From a bacterium (GTDB lineage Bacteria; Patescibacteriota; UBA1384; XYA2-FULL-43-10; 1-14-0-10-43-13), in assembly GCA_030649445.1 (NCBI GenBank), contig JAUSKR010000004.1, positions 1 through 14,221 on the forward strand: 14,221 nucleotides of DNA, in the 5' to 3' direction. The notes beneath the pieces were generated by a model. It saw only the letters and a program-made list of their open reading frames with translations. It made no database searches and was not told where the DNA came from. The translations under genes were made by a program, and so were the position numbers. Shown in pieces: positions 5,769-11,512 of the stretch (position 1 is its first letter; the number at the start of each line of letters is the position of its first letter).

Positions 5769-6200
5769 ATGGATATATTGTATATAAATACCGATGGTGG
5801 TTCACGCGGCAATCCCGGACCTATGGCAATTGGGGTTGTTTTTTATAATTCTGATGGTGTAGTCATCCATCAATATAAACAGTGCATTGGCGAGGGACCA
5901 AATAATGAAGCAGAATACCGCGCTATTATCCAAGCTCTAAAAATTCTTAAAAAGAGCGACTGGTTCATTTCAAATAATTTAGCCGAAAAAGAGGTAATTT
6001 GCCGGCTTGACAGTCAGCTTGTTGTCGAACAGATAAACGGCCGCTACAAAGTCAAAAAAGACCATCTTGGTAAATTTATTGCTGAAATCAAAGAACTTCT
6101 TTCAGATATTAATTTTAAAATTTCTTTCACTTATGTGCCGAGAGAGCAAAACAAATTGGCCGACAAACTAGTCAACGAAGCTCTCGATGAACAAAAATGA
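5769..6200 (+). CDS. rnhA: Ribonuclease HI family protein
   Basis: Endonuclease predicted to cleave the RNA strand of RNA-DNA hybrids, acting on R-loops and primers; 143 residues from ATG 5769. The DEDD metal site is complete: Asp9 in TDGGSRGNPG, Glu47 in GPNNEAEY, Asp81 in RLDSQLVVEQING and Asp132 in NKLADKLVNEA. The length and the short, basic-handle-poor form fit the compact RVT_3-type RNase HI subfamily rather than E. coli RNase HI. An earlier in-frame ATG at 5733 lies inside trpS and would add 12 unconserved residues. The start is one base after the trpS stop, implying coupling. Its stop shares ATGA with the DUF167 start. Confidence 0.92.
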   Translation: MDILYINTDGGSRGNPGPMAIGVVFYNSDGVVIHQYKQCIGEGPNNEAEYRAIIQALKILKKSDWFISNNLAEKEVICRLDSQLVVEQINGRYKVKKDHLGKFIAEIKELLSDINFKISFTYVPREQNKLADKLVNEALDEQK

Positions 6201-6427
6201 TGAAAATTTCCGTCAGAGTAATCACGAACGCAAAAGCCGAGAAAATAGAAGAGAATGGCGGTGATTTTAAAGTTTGGTTGAAGTCGAAACCTGTAGAAAA
6301 CGCAGCAAACAAAGCCCTGATTAAATTTATCGCCAAACATTTCCAGGTTCCGAAAAGAAATGTTAAAATAGTCAGCGGTTTGAAAAATCGGAATAAAATT
6401 CTCGAGGTATTTCCAGATGGCACTTAA
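6197..6427 (+). CDS. DUF167 (YggU/UPF0235) family protein
   Basis: Small cytoplasmic protein of unknown biochemical function, 76 residues. It shows the family pattern: an N-terminal beta strand (KISVRVITNAKAEKI), the highly conserved VWLKSKPVENAANKALIKFIAK, then VPKRNVKIVSGLKNRNKILEV. The Pro-Val-Glu-Asn-Ala-Ala-Asn core and the basic VSG-K-R-K segment are the family hallmarks. The start at 6197 overlaps the RNase H stop (ATGA); an ATG at 6200 immediately follows in frame. The last codons overlap the rodA start by 11 bases. I make no functional claim beyond the family. Confidence 0.9.
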   Translation: MMKISVRVITNAKAEKIEENGGDFKVWLKSKPVENAANKALIKFIAKHFQVPKRNVKIVSGLKNRNKILEVFPDGT

Positions 6428-7532
6428 AATAAAAACTTTTGATTTTAGTGTGTCGATAATTCCAATTCTATGCACAGTCGTTGGGATATCAGTCATTTAT
6501 AGTTTAGTACTCGGGACTGCTAATGACGGCTTGGCGACGAAACAAGCCATCATTGCCATTTTGGGCATTATTGTAATGCTCTTTGTATCTTTTTCAGACT
6601 ATCGATTTTTTCGCGGGATTGCCCCAATTACATATATAATTTCACTAATACTGCTTATTCTTGTTAATTATATCGGCAAAACAGCCAATGGGGCGGAGAA
6701 CTGGCTTGATCTTAAATTTTTTCAGCTTCAACCCTCAGAATTAGCTAAACTGTTTCTGATTGTTTCAATGTCGTCTTACTTTTCGAAATACATTGGCCGG
6801 ATTAAGTGGTCAAATATTGTCGTGTCTTTGTTAATGCTAGCTCCGCCCTTACTGTTAATTCTCAAAGAACCAGACTTGGGCACGGCTTTTGTGATTACTA
6901 CTGCTTATTTAACGATTTTGATTTTATCAAAACCGGGGATACCAAAACTAGCCGTAATCACAATCTGCATTGCAGCAGCGTTTGGGGTTATTACACTATC
7001 ATACAAAAATGTCGGGCCATTTAGCAAAATGCTGGCGGCTTATCAAAAGGAGAGAATCGCCGTTTTTATTAACCCCAGTCTTGATCCGTATGGCCGGGGC
7101 TACAACATCAAACAAGCACAAATTACTGTCGGTTCTGGTGGAATTACCGGTAAAGGCCTTGGCAAAGGTTCTCAAAGCCAATTGCAATTTCTACCCGAGG
7201 CACATACGGATTTTATTTTTGCCGGAATCGCCGAGTCTTATGGTTTCTTGGGGTCGTTTGTTCTCCTAGTAATTTATTGTTTTTTTATCATCAGGTTGAT
7301 TGATATTGCTGCACTCGCTCGAGATAATTTTGGCATGCTACTCGTTTTTGGCATCAGTTCGATGTTTCTCGTTCAATTAATCATCAGCGTCGGCATGAAT
7401 CTGGGCATGTTACCTGTCACTGGCATCCCATTGCCCTTTTTAAGCTATGGCGGTACTTCTCTCCTGATTAGTTTTTTTGCCGTCGGACTGGCTCAAAGTG
7501 TTTATATCCGTCATCAAAAAATCAATTTTTAA
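6417..7532 (+). CDS. rodA: Peptidoglycan glycosyltransferase RodA (SEDS family)
   Basis: Polytopic SEDS-family glycosyltransferase that polymerises lipid II into glycan strands during elongation, working with a class B PBP; 371 residues, about ten membrane segments. RodA/FtsW hallmarks are in order: NGAENWLDLKFFQLQPSELAK, KEPDLGTA, YQKERIAVFINPSLDPYGRGY, the long loop GSGGITGKGLGKGSQSQLQF followed by LPEAHTDFIFAG, and near the end GMLPVTGIPLPFLSYGG. The HTDFIF aspartate corresponds to the residue essential for SEDS activity. GxG-Q-QL-FLPE-HTDF favours RodA over FtsW. The start lies inside the DUF167 gene, 11 bases before its end. No pbp2 or mre gene is adjacent. It ends the trpS operon; a terminator-like hairpin follows at 7595-7611. 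Confidence 0.95.
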   Translation: MALKIKTFDFSVSIIPILCTVVGISVIYSLVLGTANDGLATKQAIIAILGIIVMLFVSFSDYRFFRGIAPITYIISLILLILVNYIGKTANGAENWLDLKFFQLQPSELAKLFLIVSMSSYFSKYIGRIKWSNIVVSLLMLAPPLLLILKEPDLGTAFVITTAYLTILILSKPGIPKLAVITICIAAAFGVITLSYKNVGPFSKMLAAYQKERIAVFINPSLDPYGRGYNIKQAQITVGSGGITGKGLGKGSQSQLQFLPEAHTDFIFAGIAESYGFLGSFVLLVIYCFFIIRLIDIAALARDNFGMLLVFGISSMFLVQLIISVGMNLGMLPVTGIPLPFLSYGGTSLLISFFAVGLAQSVYIRHQKINF

Positions 7533-7554
7533 TTTAAAAAAGATTTTAGAAGGG

Positions 7555-7582
7555 TTGACAATTGCCGATCGTATGATAGACT
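7555..7582 (+). promoter_or_regulatory. Sigma-70 promoter for the rplU-secE-nusG unit
   Basis: A perfect TTGACA (7555-7560), a 16-bp spacer and TAGACT (7577-7582) preceded by TG (extended -10, TGATAGACT). The start site is expected near 7589, a few bases before the hairpin at 7595. This is the best-formed promoter in the window by inspection. Confidence 0.65.
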
Positions 7583-7594
7583 TAAATCTAAGTT

Positions 7595-7611
7595 AGCCCT
7601 CGGGCTTTTTT
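7595..7611 (+). terminator. Terminator-like hairpin between rodA and rplU
   Basis: AGCCC-TC-GGGCT followed by TTTTTT (7606-7611). The two-base loop means the real stem is probably AGCC with a CTCG tetraloop, weakly extended by A-T and G-T pairs (AAG / TTT). It is plausible as the end of the trpS-rodA operon, but it lies just downstream of the rplU promoter start site, so it could also act as an attenuator or 5' stabiliser for rplU. Confidence 0.55.
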
Positions 7612-7659
7612 AAATTGAGAGTGGATAATTATTGATCATGAATATAAACGGAGAAAAAA

Positions 7660-7971
7660 ATGTTTGCAATCGTCTCTCATAAAACAAAACAGTACAAAGT
7701 CGAGACTGGCAAAACTTATAGATTTGATTTGATTGAAGATATCGTAGAAAAAAAAATCAAATTCGATGAAGTTTTATTGGTCAGTGACGAGAAATCAGTT
7801 AAAATCGGCGAGCCACTAGTAAAGGGTGCTAGCGTCGAGGCTGAAATTCTTGGCGATGTCAAAGCGGATAAAGTCACAGTATTGAAATTCCATGCCAAAA
7901 AACATTACAAGAGGGTTAATGGACACAGACAAAATTATACAGAGATTAAAATTTCTAGTATTAATGCTTAA
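7660..7971 (+). CDS. rplU: Ribosomal protein bL21
   Basis: Component of the large ribosomal subunit that binds 23S rRNA; 103 residues, the usual size. The family pattern is clear: MFAIVSHKTKQYKVETGKTYRFD at the N terminus (the usual TGGKQYRV reads HKTKQYKV), a central KFDEVLLVSDE, and the basic C-terminal AKKHYKRVNGHRQNYTEIKI. GGAG at 7650-7653 six bases before the ATG supports the start. In most bacteria rpmA (bL27) follows rplU; here secE begins two bases after the stop instead. Confidence 0.95.
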   Translation: MFAIVSHKTKQYKVETGKTYRFDLIEDIVEKKIKFDEVLLVSDEKSVKIGEPLVKGASVEAEILGDVKADKVTVLKFHAKKHYKRVNGHRQNYTEIKISSINA

Positions 7972-7973
7972 AT

Positions 7974-8165
7974 ATGAATTCAATTTCAAATTATTTTAGA
8001 GGGGTAGTCTCAGAGTTAAAGAAAGTTACTTGGCCGACAAGGCAACAGGTTATCAATCATACAATTATTGTCTTGGTTTCAGCAATAATTGCAATCGCAG
8101 TCACATCTTTAATTGATTATGGTCTAACTTATCTAGTTCAGTATTTAGTTCAAAATAGGAGTTAA
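7974..8165 (+). CDS. secE: Preprotein translocase subunit SecE
   Basis: Small essential subunit that clamps the SecY channel; 63 residues with a single membrane helix, the minimal SecE form. The conserved cytoplasmic amphipathic segment FRGVVSELKKVTWPTRQQV (residues 8-26) is followed by a hydrophobic helix at about 29-57. It starts two bases after the rplU stop and ends four bases before nusG, whose ribosome-binding site (AGGAG, 8157-8161) lies in its last codons. The secE-nusG order is widely conserved in bacteria. Confidence 0.95.
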   Translation: MNSISNYFRGVVSELKKVTWPTRQQVINHTIIVLVSAIIAIAVTSLIDYGLTYLVQYLVQNRS

Positions 8166-8169
8166 GGGG

Positions 8170-8838
8170 ATGAAAAGAGCGAAGAAAGTAGTCGAACAAG
8201 CGAATGTTTCCAAAGATCAAAAGGAAAAAACTTCGACAACAGCTGAAAGCAATATCGAAGCTCCGACCCAGAGCGTCGGAAAAGAAAAGCAGTTTTTAAC
8301 CCTGAAACAGACAGGGGAGCAAAACTGGTATGTCATCCATACCTATTCTGGCTACGAAGAGCAGGTTTCTGAATCTCTCAAACAAAGAATAGAATCAATG
8401 AACATGGAAGACAGGGTTTTTGATATCATTGTTCCAAAAGAAAAACAAATTGAAATCAAAAACGGCAAACGCAAAACCGTCGAAAAAAAGATTTTCCCCG
8501 GTTACGTTTTTGTTGATATGATTGTGACCGATGATTCGTGGTATGTCGTTAGAAACACTCCAAACGTGACTGGTTTTATTGGCTTTGGTGTTCGGCCAAC
8601 ACCAGTTTCAAAAGAAGAAATTGATCGGATCAAGAAACGAATGGGTGTCGAAGAGCCAAAGTACCAGATCGACCTTCGCCAACACGATTTGGTCAAGATT
8701 ACAGATGGAGCTCTCAAGGGTTTTGAAGGTAAAGTTGAAGAAGTTGATCATGGTAAGGGCAAGGTCAAGGTCCTGGTCAATATGTTCGGCCGCGAAACAC
8801 CAGTCAACCTCGATTTCCTGCAGGTTAAAAAAGTATAA
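8170..8838 (+). CDS. nusG: Transcription termination/antitermination factor NusG
   Basis: RNA-polymerase-associated elongation factor linking transcription to Rho or the ribosome; 222 residues. The NGN domain begins at NWYVIHTYSGYEEQV (about residue 52) and includes KIFPGYVFVDM and RNTPNVTGFIG; the KOW domain is VKITDGALKGFEGKVEEVDHGKGKVKVLVNMFGRETPV (about residues 177-214). Unlike a standard ~180-residue NusG, it has a ~50-residue hydrophilic N-terminal extension rich in Lys, Glu, Ser, Thr and Gln, predicted unstructured. The extension looks translated: AGGAG at 8157-8161 is well placed for ATG 8170 and no other Met precedes the NGN domain. A long palindrome (8844-8929) separates it from rplK. 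Confidence 0.95.
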   Translation: MKRAKKVVEQANVSKDQKEKTSTTAESNIEAPTQSVGKEKQFLTLKQTGEQNWYVIHTYSGYEEQVSESLKQRIESMNMEDRVFDIIVPKEKQIEIKNGKRKTVEKKIFPGYVFVDMIVTDDSWYVVRNTPNVTGFIGFGVRPTPVSKEEIDRIKKRMGVEEPKYQIDLRQHDLVKITDGALKGFEGKVEEVDHGKGKVKVLVNMFGRETPVNLDFLQVKKV

Positions 8839-8843
8839 TATAT

Positions 8844-8929
8844 AAACCTAATATCTAATTAATCTAATAAATCGAATAAATAAGGAATCTTCTTAATTAG
8901 ATTAATCCGATCGATTCGAGATTAGGTTT
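8844..8929. repeat. Long AT-rich palindrome between nusG and rplK
   Basis: AAACCTAAT (8844-8852) pairs with ATTAGGTTT (8921-8929), and the intervening halves are also largely complementary (roughly three quarters of about 40 positions by my manual alignment). The arms consist of degenerate repeats of AATCTAAT / AATCGAAT-like words. It fills almost the whole 107-bp gap and ends 7 bases before the rplK ribosome-binding site. There is no T tract, so it is not a standard terminator. In RNA it would form a long hairpin between the two genes. Confidence 0.7.
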
Positions 8930-8945
8930 GAAGAACGGAGTTCTG

Positions 8946-9371
8946 ATGGCAAAAGCAATAAAAGCAATAGTTAAATTACAATGTACTGCCGGCAAGGCAA
9001 ATCCGGCTCCTCCAGTCGGACCAGCCCTCGGACAGCACGGCGTTAATATCGTCGAGTTTTGTCAGCAGTTCAACGAAAAAACCAAGGAGAAGGGTGATAT
9101 TACTATTCCGGTTGTTATTACGATTTATGAAGACCGAACTTTCACCTTTATTTTGAAAGAACCGCCGGTTGCAGACCTGATCATCAAAACTCTCAAGATT
9201 GAGAAGGGCTCTGACAATTCGAAGAAAACTAAAGTTGGCAAGCTGACTCAGGATCAATTAAAAACCATTGCCGAAGCCAAAATGAGCGATCTCAACGCTA
9301 ACGATCTGGAAGCGGCCAAGAAAATTGTCGCCGGCACGGCTAGGAGTATGGGTGTTGAGGTTGAGAAATAA
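8946..9371 (+). CDS. rplK: Ribosomal protein uL11
   Basis: Protein of the ribosomal GTPase-associated centre that binds 23S rRNA helices 43/44; 141 residues, the standard length. The N-terminal KLQCTAGKANPAPPVGPALGQHGVNI motif is characteristic, as are EFCQQFNEKT and the C-terminal rRNA-binding region with KVGKLTQDQLKTIAEAKM and ending GTARSMGVEVE. The start is ATG 8946 (MAKAIKAIVKL), with GGAG at 8937-8940 five bases upstream; the upstream in-frame TTG at 8928 lies in the palindrome arm and is not needed. rplA (uL1), its usual downstream partner, does not follow: an intergenic palindrome, a terminator and mfd do. Confidence 0.97.
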   Translation: MAKAIKAIVKLQCTAGKANPAPPVGPALGQHGVNIVEFCQQFNEKTKEKGDITIPVVITIYEDRTFTFILKEPPVADLIIKTLKIEKGSDNSKKTKVGKLTQDQLKTIAEAKMSDLNANDLEAAKKIVAGTARSMGVEVEK

Positions 9372-9373
9372 CA

Positions 9374-9476
9374 ACAATTTTTCATTGATCATTTTTAATT
9401 TCACATTAATTTTACATTTGGAAATTTACCATTTCAAGAATGAGAAATGTGAAATGATAAATTAATGAAAAATTGT
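9374..9476. repeat. Long AT-rich palindrome downstream of rplK
   Basis: ACAATTTTTCATT (9374-9386) and AATGAAAAATTGT (9464-9476) are exact inverse complements. Inside, ATTTCACATT (9399-9408) faces AATGTGAAAT (9447-9456) and GGAAATTTACC lies near the centre. Words of the form ATTTCAC, CATTT and AAATTTAC recur. It starts two bases after the rplK stop and is followed 23 bases later by a separate strong terminator, so termination is not its only plausible role. Confidence 0.72.
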
Positions 9477-9499
9477 AAAATCGTAAAATGTTTGATTTA

Positions 9500-9535
9500 A
9501 AAAACACCCTGGAGCTTGCGCTTCAAGGTGTTTTT
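9500..9535 (+). terminator. Strong intrinsic terminator of the rplU-rplK unit
   Basis: AAAAACACC (9500-9508) pairs with GGTGTTTTT (9527-9535). The stem continues after one mismatch through TG/CA, a G-T wobble and AGC/GCT to a TTGC loop, and the 3' arm ends in five T. The A-rich left arm would make it work on both strands. It separates rplK from mfd. Confidence 0.9.
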
Positions 9536-9549
9536 ATAAAGTAGGTGCC

Positions 9550-9596
9550 GTCTGTGAGTTTAAGTGAAAGGAGGGGCAACACTTGCTCTCACAGAC
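9550..9596 (+). promoter_or_regulatory. 5' hairpin with exposed Shine-Dalgarno upstream of mfd
   Basis: GTCTGTGAG (9550-9558) pairs perfectly with CTCACAGAC (9588-9596). After a small internal loop, AAGTG (9562-9566) pairs with CACTT (9580-9584). The 13-base loop AAAGGAGGGGCAA (9567-9579) displays a near-perfect anti-16S sequence. The possible GTG start of mfd at 9564 lies in the stem upstream of this site, so the Shine-Dalgarno cannot serve it; it is correctly spaced for the TTG at 9583. Confidence 0.6.
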
Positions 9597-11480
9597 AACG
9601 ATACATTATACTTTTTTATTCTAGCAAAATTGTTATCAGCAAGTCAAATGAAAAAAAGTTTAAAATTAAAAGTAAGACAAAATCATACTATTCACCAATT
9701 GTTATTAATGTTGGTTGATTTTGGTTATACCAAGGCCGATTTAGAGATCAGGTCCGGCCAATTTCAACATCTTGGCGGCGACCTGAAAATATTTCCGGTT
9801 AATTTATTAACACCACTACGCTTAAGTTTTTTTGGCAATGAAGTTGAAAAGATTACTGTTTTAGATGTTAAATCAGGCCAGAAATTATCTGATATTGAGC
9901 AAACTGAAATTGATAAAAACTGTCTAAATTTAGAAGGTTCAAGTATTCTGCCCGGTAATTACATTGTTCACATCGATCATGGGATTGGTATTTTTTCTCA
10001 TCGAGAAAAAGTTAAAATTGCTGGCGAAGAAATCGATTATATTGTCGTCAATTATTTAAACGAAGATGTTTTACGTGTCCCGGCCAATCAAATTGATAAA
10101 TTATCACGTTATATTGGTGTTGGTAAGAAACATCCACGCCTCAATAAATTGGGCACTGTTACATGGAAAAAGACTTATCATAAAACGTATGAAGATGTCA
10201 TAAAAGTTGCCCGTGACCTTCTCGATGTCTATGCCGCCAGAAAAATAGCCAACAAGAAACCGTTAGTATTCAATCAAGGTTGGGAAAGAGAAATTGTCAA
10301 AACTTTTGGTTTTGTCGAAACATTGGATCAGACCAAGGCGATTGAGGAAATTTATTTTGATCAGCAAAAAGTCACACCGATGGACCGACTCATTTGCGGC
10401 GATGTTGGCTTTGGCAAGACCGAAGTGGCAATCCGCGCCCTGACTCAGGCAGTGGCCAACGGTTATCAATCTGCCATTCTAGTTCCGACAACGATTTTGT
10501 GTGAACAGCATTATTTAACCTTGCAAAAAAGATTTGCTAATTTGCCAATAAAAATTGCTCGCCTGAGTCGATTTAACACTCAAGCCGAGACAGCCAAAGC
10601 ATTGCAGGATGTTCAAGAGGGTAGAGTCGATATTTTGGTCGCGACTCACAAGGTTCTGCATTCCGATGTTAATTTTAAGAATTTAGGATTGCTTGTTATT
10701 GATGAAGAGCAGAAGTTTGGCGTCAAAGACAAGGAGAAATTAAAAAAATTTAAAACCTCAGTTGATGTTTTAGTTCTAACGGCGACACCGATTCCCCGGA
10801 CGCTCTTTATGGCTCTTTCGGGCTTGCGGGATATCTCCCGCCTCTATTCCGCGCCGGCTGGCCGTAAATCGATCGAGACGAGTGTTATTCAATACGACGA
10901 AGAGGTGATTAAGCAAGCGATCTTGACGGAAACAGAACGGGGTGGCCAGATTTATTATCTTCATAATCAGGTCGCGACGATCGGCGGAATCGAACAAAAG
11001 TTACGGAAATTATTGCCGGATTTAACAATTAAAACTGCCCACGGCCAGATGACCGAAACGGGACTTTTGTCGGTAATGTCGGAATTTACCGCTGGTCAGA
11101 TTGACGTCTTGGTTTGCTCGACAATTATTGAAAACGGCCTTGACCTCTCAAACGTCAATACATTGATCGTCGAAGAGTCTGATCGTTTCGGCCTGTCCCA
11201 ACTGTATCAAATCCGCGGCCGGATTGGCCGGAGTAAACGGCAGGCGCATGCTTTTTTCACCTACAAAAATAAGAAACTAACCGAAAACGCAGTCAAGAGA
11301 TTAAAATCTCTGGCCGAAAACACCGAGCTCGGTACGGGCTACGAAATTGCCCTGCAAGACCTCGAAATCCGCGGCGGCGGCAACATCCTCGGTCGCGATC
11401 AGCACGGCAATATGGAAGCCGTCGGGCTAGTTTTATACTCGAAATTACTGAAAATGGCTGTGGATAAATTGAAAAAATAG
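9564..11480 (+). CDS. mfd: Short Mfd-type transcription-repair coupling translocase lacking N-terminal and C-terminal domains
   Basis: ATP-dependent DNA translocase expected to push or remove stalled RNA polymerase. 638 residues from GTG 9564 (610 from ATG 9648), against about 1,100-1,200 for full Mfd. Domains in order: end of UvrB-like domain 1b (about 30-110, GYTKADLEIRSGQF), RNA-polymerase-interacting domain (about 130-185, IVHIDHGIGIF), RecG-like translocase with Walker A GDVGFGKTE (Lys285), DEEQ box (380-383), LTATPIPRT, RGRIGR and the TRG-type segment DLEIRGGGNILGRDQHG. It stops at YSKLLKMAVDKLKK, where domain 7 would begin. Domains 1a and 2 (UvrA binding) and 7 are absent. The true start is uncertain: TAA at 9561-9563 blocks extension; neither GTG 9564 nor ATG 9648 has a ribosome-binding site. 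RecG is excluded by the RID and DEEQ box. Confidence 0.9.
   Translation: MKGGATLALTDNDTLYFFILAKLLSASQMKKSLKLKVRQNHTIHQLLLMLVDFGYTKADLEIRSGQFQHLGGDLKIFPVNLLTPLRLSFFGNEVEKITVLDVKSGQKLSDIEQTEIDKNCLNLEGSSILPGNYIVHIDHGIGIFSHREKVKIAGEEIDYIVVNYLNEDVLRVPANQIDKLSRYIGVGKKHPRLNKLGTVTWKKTYHKTYEDVIKVARDLLDVYAARKIANKKPLVFNQGWEREIVKTFGFVETLDQTKAIEEIYFDQQKVTPMDRLICGDVGFGKTEVAIRALTQAVANGYQSAILVPTTILCEQHYLTLQKRFANLPIKIARLSRFNTQAETAKALQDVQEGRVDILVATHKVLHSDVNFKNLGLLVIDEEQKFGVKDKEKLKKFKTSVDVLVLTATPIPRTLFMALSGLRDISRLYSAPAGRKSIETSVIQYDEEVIKQAILTETERGGQIYYLHNQVATIGGIEQKLRKLLPDLTIKTAHGQMTETGLLSVMSEFTAGQIDVLVCSTIIENGLDLSNVNTLIVEESDRFGLSQLYQIRGRIGRSKRQAHAFFTYKNKKLTENAVKRLKSLAENTELGTGYEIALQDLEIRGGGNILGRDQHGNMEAVGLVLYSKLLKMAVDKLKK
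9583..9612 (+). promoter_or_regulatory. Candidate mfd promoter
   Basis: TTGCTC (9583-9588), an 18-bp spacer and TATACT (9607-9612). Transcription would start near 9619 and the first in-frame ATG, 9648, would follow a ~29-base leader with no Shine-Dalgarno. If real, the hairpin and mini-ORF just upstream would not be in this transcript. Confidence 0.35.
9583..9624 (+). other. Out-of-frame 13-codon ORF with T TTT TTA heptamer ahead of mfd
   Basis: TTG 9583, six bases after the strong Shine-Dalgarno at 9567-9576, opens a short ORF (MLSQTTIHYTFLF) ending at TAG 9622-9624. Its codons TTT TTA are preceded by T, so TTTTTTA (9612-9618) is in the phase of a -1 slippery heptamer, and a -1 shift there enters the mfd frame at ATT 9618. 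No clear stimulatory stem-loop follows at the usual distance. It may be a leader peptide, a frameshift entry, or a sign of a homopolymer-length error. Confidence 0.35.
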
Positions 11481-11497
11481 ATCAAGCCGGCGGTTTT

Positions 11498-11506
11498 TGT
11501 TAGAAT
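11498..11506 (+). promoter_or_regulatory. Extended -10 for dprA, implying a leaderless message
   Basis: TGTTAGAAT (11498-11506) matches an extended -10 (TGnTAtAAT, one mismatch). It ends six bases before the dprA ATG, so transcription would begin at or within a base or two of the start codon. No Shine-Dalgarno is present before 11513, which is consistent. No recognisable -35 is seen. GATCAA (11480-11485) and TTGATC (11506-11511) form an inverted repeat around it. Confidence 0.45.
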
Positions 11507-11512
11507 TGATCT

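Noticed and set aside
9372..9563. tRNA or small structured RNA gene between rplK and mfd
   Set aside because: No cloverleaf or CCA-type end is visible; the gap is explained by a palindrome, a terminator and the mfd leader hairpin.
11480..11511. Intrinsic terminator after mfd
   Set aside because: GCCGGCGG followed by TTTTT lacks a workable stem; the GATCAA/TTGATC inverted repeat encloses the likely dprA -10 instead.
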